Positions 1-7,919 of a stretch of DNA of 64,000 nt are shown here, in pieces. Every line of letters starts with the position of its first letter. Within the stretch, counting starts at the first letter, position 1. A program made the translations under genes and the position numbers. Where the stretch lies: positions 440,279 to 504,278 of IMG/VR virus record IMGVR_UViG_3300005613_000001. The stretch is one strand, 5' to 3'. This DNA comes from a virus. Under the pieces are notes generated by a model. It had not been told where the DNA came from, made no database searches, and saw only the letters and a program-made list of their open reading frames with translations.

Positions 1-69
1 CGTTCAACAATGAGGCGGGAGCAAATAAATACCCGTCCAAAACACACTTTCTTTACAGGAGACGTGACT

Positions 70-384
70 ATGAGTAACCGTTTTAATGACCTTGTGAGAA
101 ATCTTCCCGTAGCGAAGTTTTATTACAAGGGGAGAAGCCACACCCACCCAGTACGACGTACAGTTTTGGTGTCGGCCTCAACCGCCACACACATTACGGG
201 CTACGAACTTCGGGAAGGTAACAACACAAGGACCATTGATGATGCTCCTGTGAAAACCTACCTTCGCAGCCGGATCGCTACCCGTAAGAACTGCCGTGGG
301 GACAGTGCAATGAGAAAGGTTGGTAAGAAGAAGTTGAGTGAAACCACCCTCTCTCGCTCCAGTTTGAGCAACTTCTCCGTCTGA
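70..384 (+). CDS. Small basic protein of unknown function
   Basis: A 104-residue basic protein. The start at 70 is chosen over an in-frame ATG at 10 because AGGAGAC lies 6 nt upstream of it (57-63). The first 75 residues look like a compact domain (KFYYKGRSHTHPVRRTVLV, then GYELREG, then APVKTYLRSRIA); the last 30 are Lys/Arg/Ser-rich. I recognise no family. Base composition looks richer in GC than the neighbours, which with the good ribosome site and a strong terminator directly downstream suggests an abundantly expressed product, possibly nucleic-acid-binding or virion-associated; that is inference only. It forms a single-gene unit in this window, though its promoter may lie before base 1. 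Confidence 0.7.
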   Translation: MSNRFNDLVRNLPVAKFYYKGRSHTHPVRRTVLVSASTATHITGYELREGNNTRTIDDAPVKTYLRSRIATRKNCRGDSAMRKVGKKKLSETTLSRSSLSNFSV

Positions 385-409
385 GTTTCGTAGCTACGAT
401 AGTTTGCTA

Positions 410-442
410 GCCGCCCGCCTTAAAAGACGGGCGGCTTTTTTT
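410..442 (+). terminator. Rho-independent terminator
   Basis: Perfect 8-bp stem GCCGCCCG (410-417) / CGGGCGGC (428-435) with a 10-nt loop, followed by seven T residues (436-442). It closes the transcript of the small basic protein ending at 384. Confidence 0.93.
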
Positions 443-506
443 ATCGATTTACTAAATTAAATGTAATAGCTACTAAATAAAAAAGCAGATAACAAGAGGA
501 ATCCTT

Positions 507-1427
507 ATGCCATTTTTTCAAAATCCATTTTTTCAAGATTTTAGAGGATATTTAGTTCTGGGGGACAGACAACTGAGCCCCGTATTTACGTGCCCATTGC
601 ACGCCCAGAGAGGGCATGGGGAAATTGTCTCTATAGATTTGACAGCAACCCCTTATGATTTAACTGGGGCTGATGGGGATGGTAACGATACAGACGAATT
701 AGTAATAAATTATGCCATCGATCCCGCTTTGCGTGATTTTACTTCCATCACTGTAAATATTGCTGCTGAAGCACTTGTGCCTGCTGCTGCTACATTGGTG
801 GAAATCGTCACCAGCTTAAATGAAGATGATAATTTTGCAGCTTTCTTTGAAGCAAGTCAGCAATTTACAGCAACCGGAGCAAATCCCACAGGGCGAGTGA
901 TTATTAAAGCTAAACTCCCCGCAGAACGCATTAAATTTTATGTTGCTAATACCGGGGCTGAAACCATCCTAAGATTTAATGCTCGGGCTGGGGTCAAAGA
1001 GCTACCTTCTTATTTTGCACGACATACTGTAGCAAACAGATACACTTATACCGATGGTACTGCCCTGCTTATTGAACTTGATCCAAGTAACGGAGGCGGA
1101 GCTTCTGCTGTGGATGACGATGTTATTGATAATGCCGTAGATTTGAATGGCGTGTCACTAGGGTACGATTCATCTACAGTTCAAGAAGATTATGAACTTC
1201 TTGATGGGCAATCTGGGCTATTTACGTTCCAAAATATTTGCTTAGATGGAAATGGAGATATTGCCCAAATTATTGAATATCACGCAGGCGCAGGTGTAGG
1301 TGATCTAGCAAGAAAAATTTGTTATTTAAGAGATGGTGATACAAACCCAATTCAAATTACAGAAGAACCATATGTTTTAACGGCAGATGACTTGGTAGAG
1401 CCTGATTGTACCGATTGTCCGGCATAA
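507..1427 (+). CDS. Putative virion structural protein
   Basis: A 306-residue acidic protein preceded by AAGAGGAAT before ATG 507. It opens with MPFFQNPFFQDFRGYLVLG and continues with long stretches of Thr/Ala/Asp-rich beta-type sequence (residues 60-190) and a C-terminal part with Cys residues ending CTDCPA. No enzymatic motif and no membrane segment is visible. The composition and length are typical of phage decoration or tail-associated proteins, and the flanking genes also look like late genes, but no specific family is recognised. It stands alone between a terminator at 410-442 and a promoter-like motif at 1611. A TAAATA sequence about 35 nt upstream could serve as its late promoter. Confidence 0.6.
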   Translation: MPFFQNPFFQDFRGYLVLGDRQLSPVFTCPLHAQRGHGEIVSIDLTATPYDLTGADGDGNDTDELVINYAIDPALRDFTSITVNIAAEALVPAAATLVEIVTSLNEDDNFAAFFEASQQFTATGANPTGRVIIKAKLPAERIKFYVANTGAETILRFNARAGVKELPSYFARHTVANRYTYTDGTALLIELDPSNGGGASAVDDDVIDNAVDLNGVSLGYDSSTVQEDYELLDGQSGLFTFQNICLDGNGDIAQIIEYHAGAGVGDLARKICYLRDGDTNPIQITEEPYVLTADDLVEPDCTDCPA

Positions 1428-1610
1428 TCAAATAAATAATAGGGTCCAATAAAGAGGCGTGGGTTCCTTAATACGGTCATCAAATTGACAATTGTGTGCA
1501 TCCACACCCACTAATCGCCCCAAAGATCTACGTCTTCCTCGTAATCCGCCTATACCAAGATTAACTAAATTATTCATACCTTATGTATTCTTCAAATTGA
1601 GAAATAGTTG
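1428..1610. other. Intergenic stretch without visible genes
   Basis: The 226-bp gap 1428-1653 shows no convincing short coding region on either strand: an in-frame extension of the next gene back to 1492 lacks a ribosome site and reads as random sequence. Apart from the promoter-like motif at 1611-1624 I see no clear hairpin with a T-run. Confidence 0.5.
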
Positions 1611-1624
1611 CATATATAAGGTAG
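1611..1624 (+). promoter_or_regulatory. Late-promoter-like motif CATATATAAGGTAG
   Basis: CATATATAAGGTAG lies 30 nt upstream of the start at 1654. The same 14 bases recur upstream of the serine protease gene (17183-17196), and CATATATAAGG recurs on the minus strand before the collagen-like fibre gene. It resembles the single -10-like box of T4 late promoters (TATAAATA) and has no evident -35 partner. Confidence 0.6.
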
Positions 1625-1653
1625 ACGTCATTTTTTTACAGAGAGGTAATTCG

Positions 1654-2229
1654 ATGGACGAAATTAAAGTAGAAGTGATCCGTACCGAGGATGGCAGATA
1701 TGCCGAGCGTCACGTCAGGGAAGTTGCGGAAAGTGATCCCTGCGGAAAGTCCTTTGAAGCTGAAAAGGTCATCGAGCAATGGGAAGAAGATCGCCCCTTG
1801 CTTCTCAAAAAGCGAGTGCGCGAGAAGAGACAACCATGTGTTGTGGAAAGAGTTGTTGAGACAATTGAAGACAACGAAGTGGTTGATGTTCAAGTAGAAT
1901 CTATTGAGCCTGACACCAAGCTTGAATTAAGATCTCACATTGCAGTTGCCAAGCCAGAAGTAGGTGCAGCAAAAGTCGATGAGTGCTACGTAACTAGAGA
2001 TGATCTTAAAGAAGTCATGTTAAGCGTGACAGAACAGTTGAAAGATGCTTTTGAAAACCGAGAGGTTGCTGAAAGACGACCGAGTTCTCGCATGCAAGCG
2101 GTAGTAGAAGAAGAAGTTGAACAGGCTGATGATGAAAAATGGGGAGCAGTAGAGTGGATTCTTCTGGGCATTGTAGCCATCGAGGGTGCCTATCTACTAG
2201 TGAACTGGCTGCCTCGTCTGCTTGGGTAA
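1654..2229 (+). CDS. C-terminally membrane-anchored acidic protein
   Basis: A 191-residue protein. The start at 1654 follows GAGAGG with 8 nt spacing; longer in-frame starts have no ribosome site. Residues 1-160 are highly charged (Glu/Lys/Arg/Val rich) and predicted helical; the only hydrophobic segment, about residues 164-186 (WILLGIVAIEGAYLLV), is close to the C-terminus and is followed by NWLPRLLG, so the protein looks tail-anchored with its charged domain in the cytoplasm. No family is recognised. It has its own promoter-like motif 30 nt upstream. A role at the host inner membrane is inferred only from topology. Confidence 0.65.
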   Translation: MDEIKVEVIRTEDGRYAERHVREVAESDPCGKSFEAEKVIEQWEEDRPLLLKKRVREKRQPCVVERVVETIEDNEVVDVQVESIEPDTKLELRSHIAVAKPEVGAAKVDECYVTRDDLKEVMLSVTEQLKDAFENREVAERRPSSRMQAVVEEEVEQADDEKWGAVEWILLGIVAIEGAYLLVNWLPRLLG

Positions 2230-2331
2230 TTTGGCAAGATAAATATAAATTACATAACTTCCCGTTCTATGACGTTTACATAAAAATTGCACCAGTAGTA
2301 CGTATTACATTTAAGAATCTGTATGATATGC

Positions 2332-2365
2332 AAAAGCCTTATGATTTTAGATCATGAGGCTTTTT
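2332..2365. terminator. Probable bidirectional terminator
   Basis: AAAAGCCTTATGAT (2332-2345), loop TTTAG, ATCATGAGGCTTTTT (2351-2365): a stem with one mismatch and T-runs on both strands, sitting between the plus gene ending at 2229 and the minus gene ending at 2365. Confidence 0.7.
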
Positions 2366-2889
2366 CATTTGAATCCCCACTTTTTAGCCATCCTACCAAA
2401 CCACTGATCCCTAGCTTCAACTGCCTGCTCTTCCCTCTCTTTGCGACTCTCTTTCTTGTCATCGCCTCTTAATTTTGAGGCGACTCTAAAAAGCCCCTCT
2501 ATTTGATCTTCCCATCTGGGATGAGGCACATAACTTTCTAGTTCGCCCGCCTCCTCTTTGAAAACCAAATAACCCTCTGCTAACACCGTGATAGTCTTAT
2601 TGAGGTATTGTATCTCTAAATGCATTCCACGACTTAAACCATCAAATAAATAACCAACTACTATTGTTTGTTCGCCTTCCTCAAAAACAGGCATTTCCTC
2701 ATCTTCTTCATCTTCTAGTGCCCAAGGGTCTTCCATTTCATTTGTATCATAAAGAGGCGAGGAGTGGGACATAATAGGTTCGCCCATATACTTCAAAATA
2801 CAACCGAATTTTCCCCCAAGACCAAAATAATCTTTATGGGTCGCCTCGATTGTTCTTTGTTCTTTGATTTTTGCTTCTTTGCTCTTCAT
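2365..2889 (-). CDS. Hypothetical protein, charged
   Basis: A 174-residue protein with a Lys-rich N-terminus, an acidic patch around residues 50-70 (EDEEDEEMPVFEEGE), a central beta-like region (TIVVGYLFDGLSRGMHLEIQ) and a charged helical C-terminus ending RMAKKWGFK. No signal peptide, membrane segment or catalytic motif is seen and I recognise no family. It overlaps the 3' end of the upstream MscL-like gene by 56 nt, so the two are probably cotranscribed and coupled. The overlap is long; a start further in (at GEPIMSHS) would shorten it but has no better ribosome site. Confidence 0.55.
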   Translation of the reverse strand: MKSKEAKIKEQRTIEATHKDYFGLGGKFGCILKYMGEPIMSHSSPLYDTNEMEDPWALEDEEDEEMPVFEEGEQTIVVGYLFDGLSRGMHLEIQYLNKTITVLAEGYLVFKEEAGELESYVPHPRWEDQIEGLFRVASKLRGDDKKESRKEREEQAVEARDQWFGRMAKKWGFK

Positions 2890-3403
2890 CTATTTTATTC
2901 TTCGCAAAAGGGTTATCCAAGATAGTAGTGCAATAAGGGCATCTGGCTGATTGATAATGAATTTTACATAAACAAAATGGGCATTCAATTCCCTCGTCAC
3001 AAATTATCTCAGGAGGCTTATCATCCTGTTCAATTCTTCTAAATATTCTGCTGTATAGGTAGTATAAAATCGCTGCAATTATAATAAAATCTACAAATAC
3101 CCCTAAAAAGTTGCCCAATTCAATAACAACTCCTTCTATGGGCTCAAAAACTACCTTTCGCCAATCACCGTCAGCCTGATTCATAATATAGGTCAAGAAA
3201 GGCATGATAAGATGCTCTGAGATAGATGCTACTACATTTTTAAATGCTGCCCCGAGCATAAAGGCAATAGCCATTTGAATCATTCTATCCTTGAATGCAA
3301 ACTCTTTGAACGCCTCAAATTCCTTCCGTCCGACAAGACCTTCGATCTCATCTCCCAACTCATCTTTGATGCGTTCTACATCTATTATTGACTTAGGTTT
3401 CAT
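2834..3403 (-). CDS. mscL: MscL-type mechanosensitive channel with C-terminal zinc ribbon
   Basis: A 189-residue protein. Residues 33-70 (FKEFAFKDRMIQMAIAFML, then GAAFKNVV and IMPFL) follow the N-terminal helix and TM1 of MscL, the bacterial large-conductance mechanosensitive channel; residues about 96-120 (GNFLGVFVDFIIIAAILYYL) match TM2. These two segments and their spacing are the basis for the call. Known MscL proteins form pentamers in the inner membrane that open under high membrane tension. Unusual here are an extra 30-residue N-terminus and a C-terminal four-cysteine ribbon (C141, C144, C155, C158) followed by a charged tail, in place of the usual short C-terminal helix. The start overlaps the divergent late-promoter-like motif at 3401 and no Shine-Dalgarno site is visible, so it may be leaderless or start elsewhere. 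A phage copy could influence turgor or lysis; that is inference. Confidence 0.8.
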   Translation of the reverse strand: MKPKSIIDVERIKDELGDEIEGLVGRKEFEAFKEFAFKDRMIQMAIAFMLGAAFKNVVASISEHLIMPFLTYIMNQADGDWRKVVFEPIEGVVIELGNFLGVFVDFIIIAAILYYLYSRIFRRIEQDDKPPEIICDEGIECPFCLCKIHYQSARCPYCTTILDNPFAKNKIDEEQRSKNQRTKNNRGDP

Positions 3404-3415
3404 ATATATAAATAG
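3401..3415 (+). promoter_or_regulatory. Late-promoter-like motif before the metalloprotease
   Basis: CATATATATAAATAG contains TATAAATA, identical to the T4 late-promoter core, 36 nt upstream of the start at 3451. It overlaps the divergent mscL start codon (3401-3403). Confidence 0.6.
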
Positions 3416-3450
3416 AGTAAAAACTATCTTATTATCAGGAGGATCTAGTT

Positions 3451-4908
3451 ATGTTCGATTGGTTCCAAAACTTTTTAGATTGGTTCTACGGATTATTCTC
3501 TAGCGGCGAAAAAGCCGAGGCAAGGAAAGAGGATTTGTACATCCAATACTTGATGAATGATCCAACGACCCCAGAATTAATGGTAGAAGTCGTGCCACCT
3601 AACCCGCCCAAAGGCATGGATTTCCTAGTTCAAAATTATGTGGGTGGAGGATACCCTTGGGATCATTCCAAGGGACGTGCCGCAAACTGTTATGTTACGA
3701 TGGCGCAAACTATTAAACAAATTCAACGATATTCCCCCAGACCATTACAGCGATGGGCAGCTACGAACACCCTGTTGGTTGTCCCACAAGCGGGAAGACA
3801 ACTAAATGCGTATTATGACCGTAGACATTTGAAGTTTTTCTATGCTTACGATAGAGAAATGCGAAAGGATGTTTATACATCCGACTCAGTGGATATTGTT
3901 GCACACGAATTGGGACACGCACTTTTAGATACTATGCGACCTGACTTGTGGAGCGTACAATCACTAGAAGGATGGGGTTTCCATGAAGCATATTCTGATG
4001 TAAATGCTATTCTGGCATTACTTGGAAATGATGAAATTGTAAATCACGTTTTGAAAGAAACAGAAAATGATTTGAGGAAACATAATGTTGTTTCCAAATT
4101 AGCAGAAGAAATGGGCGATGCCATCTATAATATCACCCGAGGAAGAGATGGTAGAAAACCGGGTGCCCTAAGAAATGCTATTAATAACTTCAAATATACT
4201 GAACCTGAAAAATTGCCCCAAAATGCTCCCCACGATAAATTGGCCGGGGAATGCCATAGCTTTGGAAGATTATTCTTAGGTGCTTGGTATGACTTCCTAG
4301 TGGCTCTCTATGAACATAAACGAGCCCGAGGTAAAACGCCTAAAACAGCATTAAAAGAGGCGAGAGATGTCGCGGGACTTTATATTGTCCGTGGATTATC
4401 TCACGCTCCCGCATGCGTGCGATACTACAATGCTGTCGCTAGAGCTATGATGGCTTATGATAAAACAAAATGTCATTCTCGCTATCAAAAGATTCTTCAA
4501 GAGGTATTCACAAAACGAGGAATCTTGCGTCCAAAAGCTAGAGTCCTTTCTAATTTAACTTGGCAGGGACTAAACCTTAAGAATGATGATGATGTCATGA
4601 AATCAGACCACGGCTGGGTAGTCAGGTCAAAGAAAATTGAAACTTTAAAACTATCGGATCATTTAGAAGCTAGAACCCTAGTGAATAATCCATTGTTTAA
4701 TGTTGAAATTGAAGTTCCAAGAGATAGCTACTTTGAATTTGATGCCAACGGCAACTTAGTTGACCAAATTCAAGAAAGTACCGAGGAAGTAGTGAATGCA
4801 GCTAGAGCTTGTTTGGTCCAATTGGATACCCAAGGACAAGTAGGCGATGGCGAAGACACTATGTTTGCTATCGTAGATGGAAAATTAGTTAGAACTCATA
4901 TTGAGTAA
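3451..4908 (+). CDS. Zinc metalloprotease, thermolysin (M4)-like gluzincin
   Basis: A 485-residue protein with a strong ribosome site (AGGAGG, 8 nt upstream). HELGH at residues 152-156 supplies the two zinc-binding histidines and the catalytic glutamate, and HEAYSD around residues 178-183 supplies the third ligand (E179), as in thermolysin-like M4 and fungalysin M36 peptidases (xEAxSD). The N-terminus is an amphipathic aromatic helix (MFDWFQNFLDWFYGLF), not a clear signal peptide. Residues beyond about 370 form a separate domain of unknown nature ending in a beta-type segment. It lies alone between a late-type promoter and a terminator. Possible roles are virion maturation, degradation of host surface protein or lysis; nothing in the context decides. 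The protease fold call is firm, the role unknown. Confidence 0.85.
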   Translation: MFDWFQNFLDWFYGLFSSGEKAEARKEDLYIQYLMNDPTTPELMVEVVPPNPPKGMDFLVQNYVGGGYPWDHSKGRAANCYVTMAQTIKQIQRYSPRPLQRWAATNTLLVVPQAGRQLNAYYDRRHLKFFYAYDREMRKDVYTSDSVDIVAHELGHALLDTMRPDLWSVQSLEGWGFHEAYSDVNAILALLGNDEIVNHVLKETENDLRKHNVVSKLAEEMGDAIYNITRGRDGRKPGALRNAINNFKYTEPEKLPQNAPHDKLAGECHSFGRLFLGAWYDFLVALYEHKRARGKTPKTALKEARDVAGLYIVRGLSHAPACVRYYNAVARAMMAYDKTKCHSRYQKILQEVFTKRGILRPKARVLSNLTWQGLNLKNDDDVMKSDHGWVVRSKKIETLKLSDHLEARTLVNNPLFNVEIEVPRDSYFEFDANGNLVDQIQESTEEVVNAARACLVQLDTQGQVGDGEDTMFAIVDGKLVRTHIE

Positions 4909-4913
4909 GAACA

Positions 4914-4964
4914 CACCCGGCGTACCGCTCCCTTTGGTGACGTACATAAAGGCCGGGTTTTTTC
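4914..4964 (+). terminator. Rho-independent terminator
   Basis: ACCCGGC near 4915-4921 pairs with GCCGGGT at 4952-4958, with an inner GTAC/GTAC pairing, and is followed by a run of six T residues. It ends the metalloprotease transcript. Confidence 0.8.
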
Positions 4965-5774
4965 TTATGCATATCCAAAAAATCTGTTGTAATCTTGAAA
5001 CCTATTCATAATAGTGTTTGCAAGATCAGGAGAAAAATACTGCCTCCACTCGTTAGGATCAGAAGCCTCAACCTTACCCGATCCCGTGTGTGGGAACTTA
5101 TGCAAATAAAATCCATCAGGGTCTTCAGCGGTGTTCTCTATGTTTTCAAAATCATGCTCAAATAGTGTTTCGTCTAATTCAGTGTAAATCTTCTCAAAGA
5201 CACCATTTGGATCGGCTGCCATACTCTCATACTGAACATAAACAACACCAGGCGGTTTGCGACGAATTAAATCCTCAATTCCTAAAATGGGACCACCTAT
5301 CAAACCCTGTTCACTAAACATACGGTTTGCCCTGTCAAAAACAGTCTTTTGAATGGCATTCTGAGCATCATCCAATAGAGGATTCTTTCGATGTTGTTTC
5401 TCTATAGAAGCAAAAACATTTCTTAAATCCCGCACCATCACAATGAGCTTGGAATCAGGATAAAGCTTCTTTAATGAAAGGGAATTGAGTGACCACGCCC
5501 GGCTCTTATCAAAAATAATCTCCCGACTTTCCTGCTTATACCAAGTTTCTACGAAAGCCTGGATACTATCTGTAATCCGTTGCTCGGTTTCCACCTTCTT
5601 TTTCTCTAAAAGACTTTTTACCTCTACGGCATTACTGATATTATGAACCATACCATTGAGAATTCCCGGCAAAGGAGATGTACTGGTAGCCCAAAACCGT
5701 GGGTTCTGATTCAAAATATTACATAAAAGCGTACTACCAGCCCTCGGTAGCCCCGTAATAGCATTTAATTTCAT
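4965..5774 (-). CDS. Sulfotransferase family protein (1 of 4)
   Basis: A 269-residue protein with the two PAPS-binding signatures of the sulfotransferase superfamily: the 5'-phosphosulfate loop near residues 7-20 (TGLPRAGSTLLCNIL) and the 3'-phosphate site around residues 112-126 (VMVRDLRNVFASIEKQ). The family transfers sulfate from PAPS to hydroxyl or amino groups of sugars, lipids or tyrosines. The length is that of a single domain. It starts immediately after the stop of the 142-residue gene upstream and shares that transcript. The acceptor is unknown; the neighbouring fibre genes make virion glycans or proteins a possible target (inference). Confidence 0.82.
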   Translation of the reverse strand: MKLNAITGLPRAGSTLLCNILNQNPRFWATSTSPLPGILNGMVHNISNAVEVKSLLEKKKVETEQRITDSIQAFVETWYKQESREIIFDKSRAWSLNSLSLKKLYPDSKLIVMVRDLRNVFASIEKQHRKNPLLDDAQNAIQKTVFDRANRMFSEQGLIGGPILGIEDLIRRKPPGVVYVQYESMAADPNGVFEKIYTELDETLFEHDFENIENTAEDPDGFYLHKFPHTGSGKVEASDPNEWRQYFSPDLANTIMNRFQDYNRFFGYA

Positions 5775-6203
5775 TTATGTGATTCCCAATGCTGTTTCAA
5801 CTTCTTCTAGTTGGGTTTGCAATGTAGCGATCACAGCAGGATCTTCCTCCGCCTCAATTTTTTCTCTAAGTATTTTTTCTTTAGATAAATTAGCCACAAC
5901 CGCAACTAATCCACCCATCACTTGCGCCAATGCTGGAACTCTGGCTGATTCTGTCAAGAGATTTTCAATTTCAAACACCTGGGGTTGCGGTGGTCCTAAT
6001 TCTGAAGTATCAAAATTATAAGGAACCATAATTGCTCTTGCGCTAGGGACCAGGGGGTTTTCGCTTGGATTTCTACGATGTTGGCGAACATTTGCCGTAA
6101 CGTGCAACTCTGCAATATAGCGATCTGGATATGTTTTCTCCTCTGTGGCAGGAACCGCAGGGATTACAACTGGATCGACTGAATCTATTCTTGGTAAAGA
6201 CAT
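5775..6203 (-). CDS. Hypothetical protein, possible fibre-associated or assembly protein
   Basis: A 142-residue protein preceded by AAAGGAG. The first 75 residues are Pro-rich and extended (VVIPAVPATEEKTYPDRYIA), and the C-terminal 60 form a hydrophobic then heptad-like coiled coil (KEKILREKIEAEEDPAVIATLQ region). There is no signal sequence. The arrangement, just downstream of fibre genes, is like small phage fibre-assembly or head-fibre proteins, but no family is recognised. Its stop is directly adjacent to the start of the sulfotransferase gene. Confidence 0.5.
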   Translation of the reverse strand: MSLPRIDSVDPVVIPAVPATEEKTYPDRYIAELHVTANVRQHRRNPSENPLVPSARAIMVPYNFDTSELGPPQPQVFEIENLLTESARVPALAQVMGGLVAVVANLSKEKILREKIEAEEDPAVIATLQTQLEEVETALGIT

Positions 6204-6233
6204 TATTTTCTCCTTTTAGGTATTATAGTAGGA

Positions 6234-6623
6234 TCACCACGTTAATGCGGGCCAATTTGAAACTGGGCCTCCGGTTGGGGGAGGAGTATCACCAACAAAT
6301 TCGTGGGCTCCCTGATCCCAAGTATCACCTTGGGAATCACGATCCCGGCCATTTATATCGATCTCAACACCAGAAGGAGTCGTTCCTAAATCTGTTCCTG
6401 CATCTATTGCATCTGACTGGGCTTTTAAATGCAAATCTTCAGAGCCAACAGTAGATCCCCCATTAATTGTCACCTGTTCATCAAAGTCAGAGTCATCATA
6501 CATTTCACCTACTGCATCATCGCTAGATGAATAATACGCAACATTATCTAAATCAGCTTCCCATGCGGTAATAGTAGAATAATCTCGGGAGGTTACCCCA
6601 ATGCTTTTCGTAACTGTAGCCAT
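6234..6623 (-). CDS. Short paralogue of the beta-helix fibre protein with the helix domain missing
   Basis: A 129-residue protein. Residues 1-63 match the N-terminus of the 390-residue protein at 7920-9092 (MATVTKSIG, RDYSTITAWEADLDNVA, DDAVGE, VTINGG), and residues 63-112 match its C-terminal part (DLHLKxxxDAIxAGTDLG, TTPSGVEIDI, GRDRDSxGDTW, GAxEFV). The 250 or so residues in between, which form the predicted parallel beta-helix in the long copy, are absent. The junction is in frame and the reading frame is intact, so it is a shortened paralogue rather than a broken gene. It has its own promoter-like motif and lies after a terminator, so it is expressed separately. It could be an adaptor or a cap version of the fibre. 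Confidence 0.7.
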   Translation of the reverse strand: MATVTKSIGVTSRDYSTITAWEADLDNVAYYSSSDDAVGEMYDDSDFDEQVTINGGSTVGSEDLHLKAQSDAIDAGTDLGTTPSGVEIDINGRDRDSQGDTWDQGAHEFVGDTPPPTGGPVSNWPALTW

Positions 6624-6629
6624 AAAGGC

Positions 6630-6637
6630 TATTTATC
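6630..6637 (-). promoter_or_regulatory. Late-promoter-like GATAAATA, 6 nt before the start codon
   Basis: On the minus strand GATAAATA is followed by six bases (GCCTTT) and then ATG of the gene at 6623. No Shine-Dalgarno site fits in this gap, so if the box works like a T4 late promoter the transcript would be leaderless. Confidence 0.5.
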
Positions 6638-6643
6638 AATATT

Positions 6644-6685
6644 AATAAAAAAGTCCTCAGAGATTACAGACAATCTCCAAGGACT
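6644..6685 (-). terminator. Rho-independent terminator
   Basis: Two stacked stems, AGTCCT/AGGACT and GAGATT/AATCTC, around a 6-nt loop; on the minus strand the hairpin is followed by TTTTTTATT. It ends the transcript of the fibre genes 9092 to 6711. Confidence 0.85.
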
Positions 6686-6710
6686 CAACAACATAGCAGT
6701 TGTTTTGTTA

Positions 6711-7919
6711 TTATTCTTCTAATTTCTCACGGATATAAGTAATATGCGACGGAAAGACTTTTGAAAAACCAAGTTCCTCACCCCTTGAAACCGTAGCACT
6801 CCCCAACGCTGTAATGTTAGTAATGTCATCGGTAGTCAAAATCCCACCATCAACTAATGCTTGCATCATAGCTCCACGATCACTAAGACTGAGATCCAAC
6901 GATGTTCCATCACGCATAATTAATAGTTTTGCCACATTAGCGATTGAACGCAAAGAATCGGGCAAAGCATCATTATCAGCAGCATTAGAAATCCGCATAA
7001 AACGCCCATCAGCACCGGACCAAGCAAGAAGTTCCGCAGAAGAAATAGCTCTTGTAATATCCCTATCCTCCACTTCATTCATATTCTCTGCGACTTCTTG
7101 AGGTTCCATATTTGCATATCCCCGTCCAAGAGGATCATTGACATATTCGGCTGTTAATTTATCTAAATCAACCATGTAACCTATACCTTTCAATAAAGTT
7201 ATTTCTTCTTTAAACCACATCCACAAAGTGCGAATATCAACTGGAAGAACATTATCAGGTATTTGATTCTTCAAACTACCATCAAGCTGTGGAAGTTCTT
7301 GCCAGAGGACATTGTGAGCACGCATATGCATGATTCGACCATTTTCATCACAAATTGATGATTGTAATTTTGATGCTGTTTCATCATCAAAATTATCAAC
7401 TTTAATTTGTAGATGATGGCGGCAATCTAAATTTCCCACGGGCCACAATTCATAATCTTTCCTTCGGTGGGATGAATGTTCTTCTATAATACTCCAAAGA
7501 TTATTTACAGAAGTTTCATCTGTATTTGTTTTTCCACCATACCAAACCTCTTCACCAGGAGATCCAAAAATTGCGTGTCTTTCGTGATTTAACCGCATTT
7601 TTAAAAACACAGGAACATTCATAGTTTCGCCTTTAGCATTTGGCGTTTTTCCTATAATTTCTTCTTCGTCTGTTAAGAGGTTTATGCGTTTCACAAAATT
7701 AGTGCTTACTCTTCTGAATTCATACTGGTAAATGGCATTTCTCAATCTTCTAGGGATACTATCATAAATACGATGCACTAGTTTCCCGCCTCCTGCATTT
7801 CCAACGTCACCAATATGATCGGCATATACGATGCCTATTCGCCTTCTATTAAAAGCTCCCAATATATCACCGTCTTCAAAGTTGGAGCTTTCCCCTATTT
7901 TCAACATTAATTCTGCCAT
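6711..7919 (-). CDS. Putative tail or virion-associated protein
   Basis: A 402-residue protein with no membrane segment or enzymatic motif. The N-terminal 290 residues look like a globular mixed domain. The C-terminal region (LSLSDRGAMMQALVDGGIL, then DITNITALG, SRGEELGF) resembles a short C-terminal segment found in many phage tail-fibre-region proteins, of the form aLvxgGvLTxxDixxIxxLgxxxxSRaeelgl; that resemblance is from memory of the family and is not a domain hit. The start lies directly after the stop of the beta-helix gene and no strong ribosome site precedes it, which suggests coupled translation. It is likely part of the fibre or receptor-binding cluster. Confidence 0.6.
   Translation of the reverse strand: MAELMLKIGESSNFEDGDILGAFNRRRIGIVYADHIGDVGNAGGGKLVHRIYDSIPRRLRNAIYQYEFRRVSTNFVKRINLLTDEEEIIGKTPNAKGETMNVPVFLKMRLNHERHAIFGSPGEEVWYGGKTNTDETSVNNLWSIIEEHSSHRRKDYELWPVGNLDCRHHLQIKVDNFDDETASKLQSSICDENGRIMHMRAHNVLWQELPQLDGSLKNQIPDNVLPVDIRTLWMWFKEEITLLKGIGYMVDLDKLTAEYVNDPLGRGYANMEPQEVAENMNEVEDRDITRAISSAELLAWSGADGRFMRISNAADNDALPDSLRSIANVAKLLIMRDGTSLDLSLSDRGAMMQALVDGGILTTDDITNITALGSATVSRGEELGFSKVFPSHITYIREKLEE

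Noticed and set aside
1492-1653. N-terminal extension of the tail-anchored protein back to 1492
   Set aside because: No ribosome site, composition unlike coding, and it would read through the promoter-like motif; ATG 1654 has a good site.
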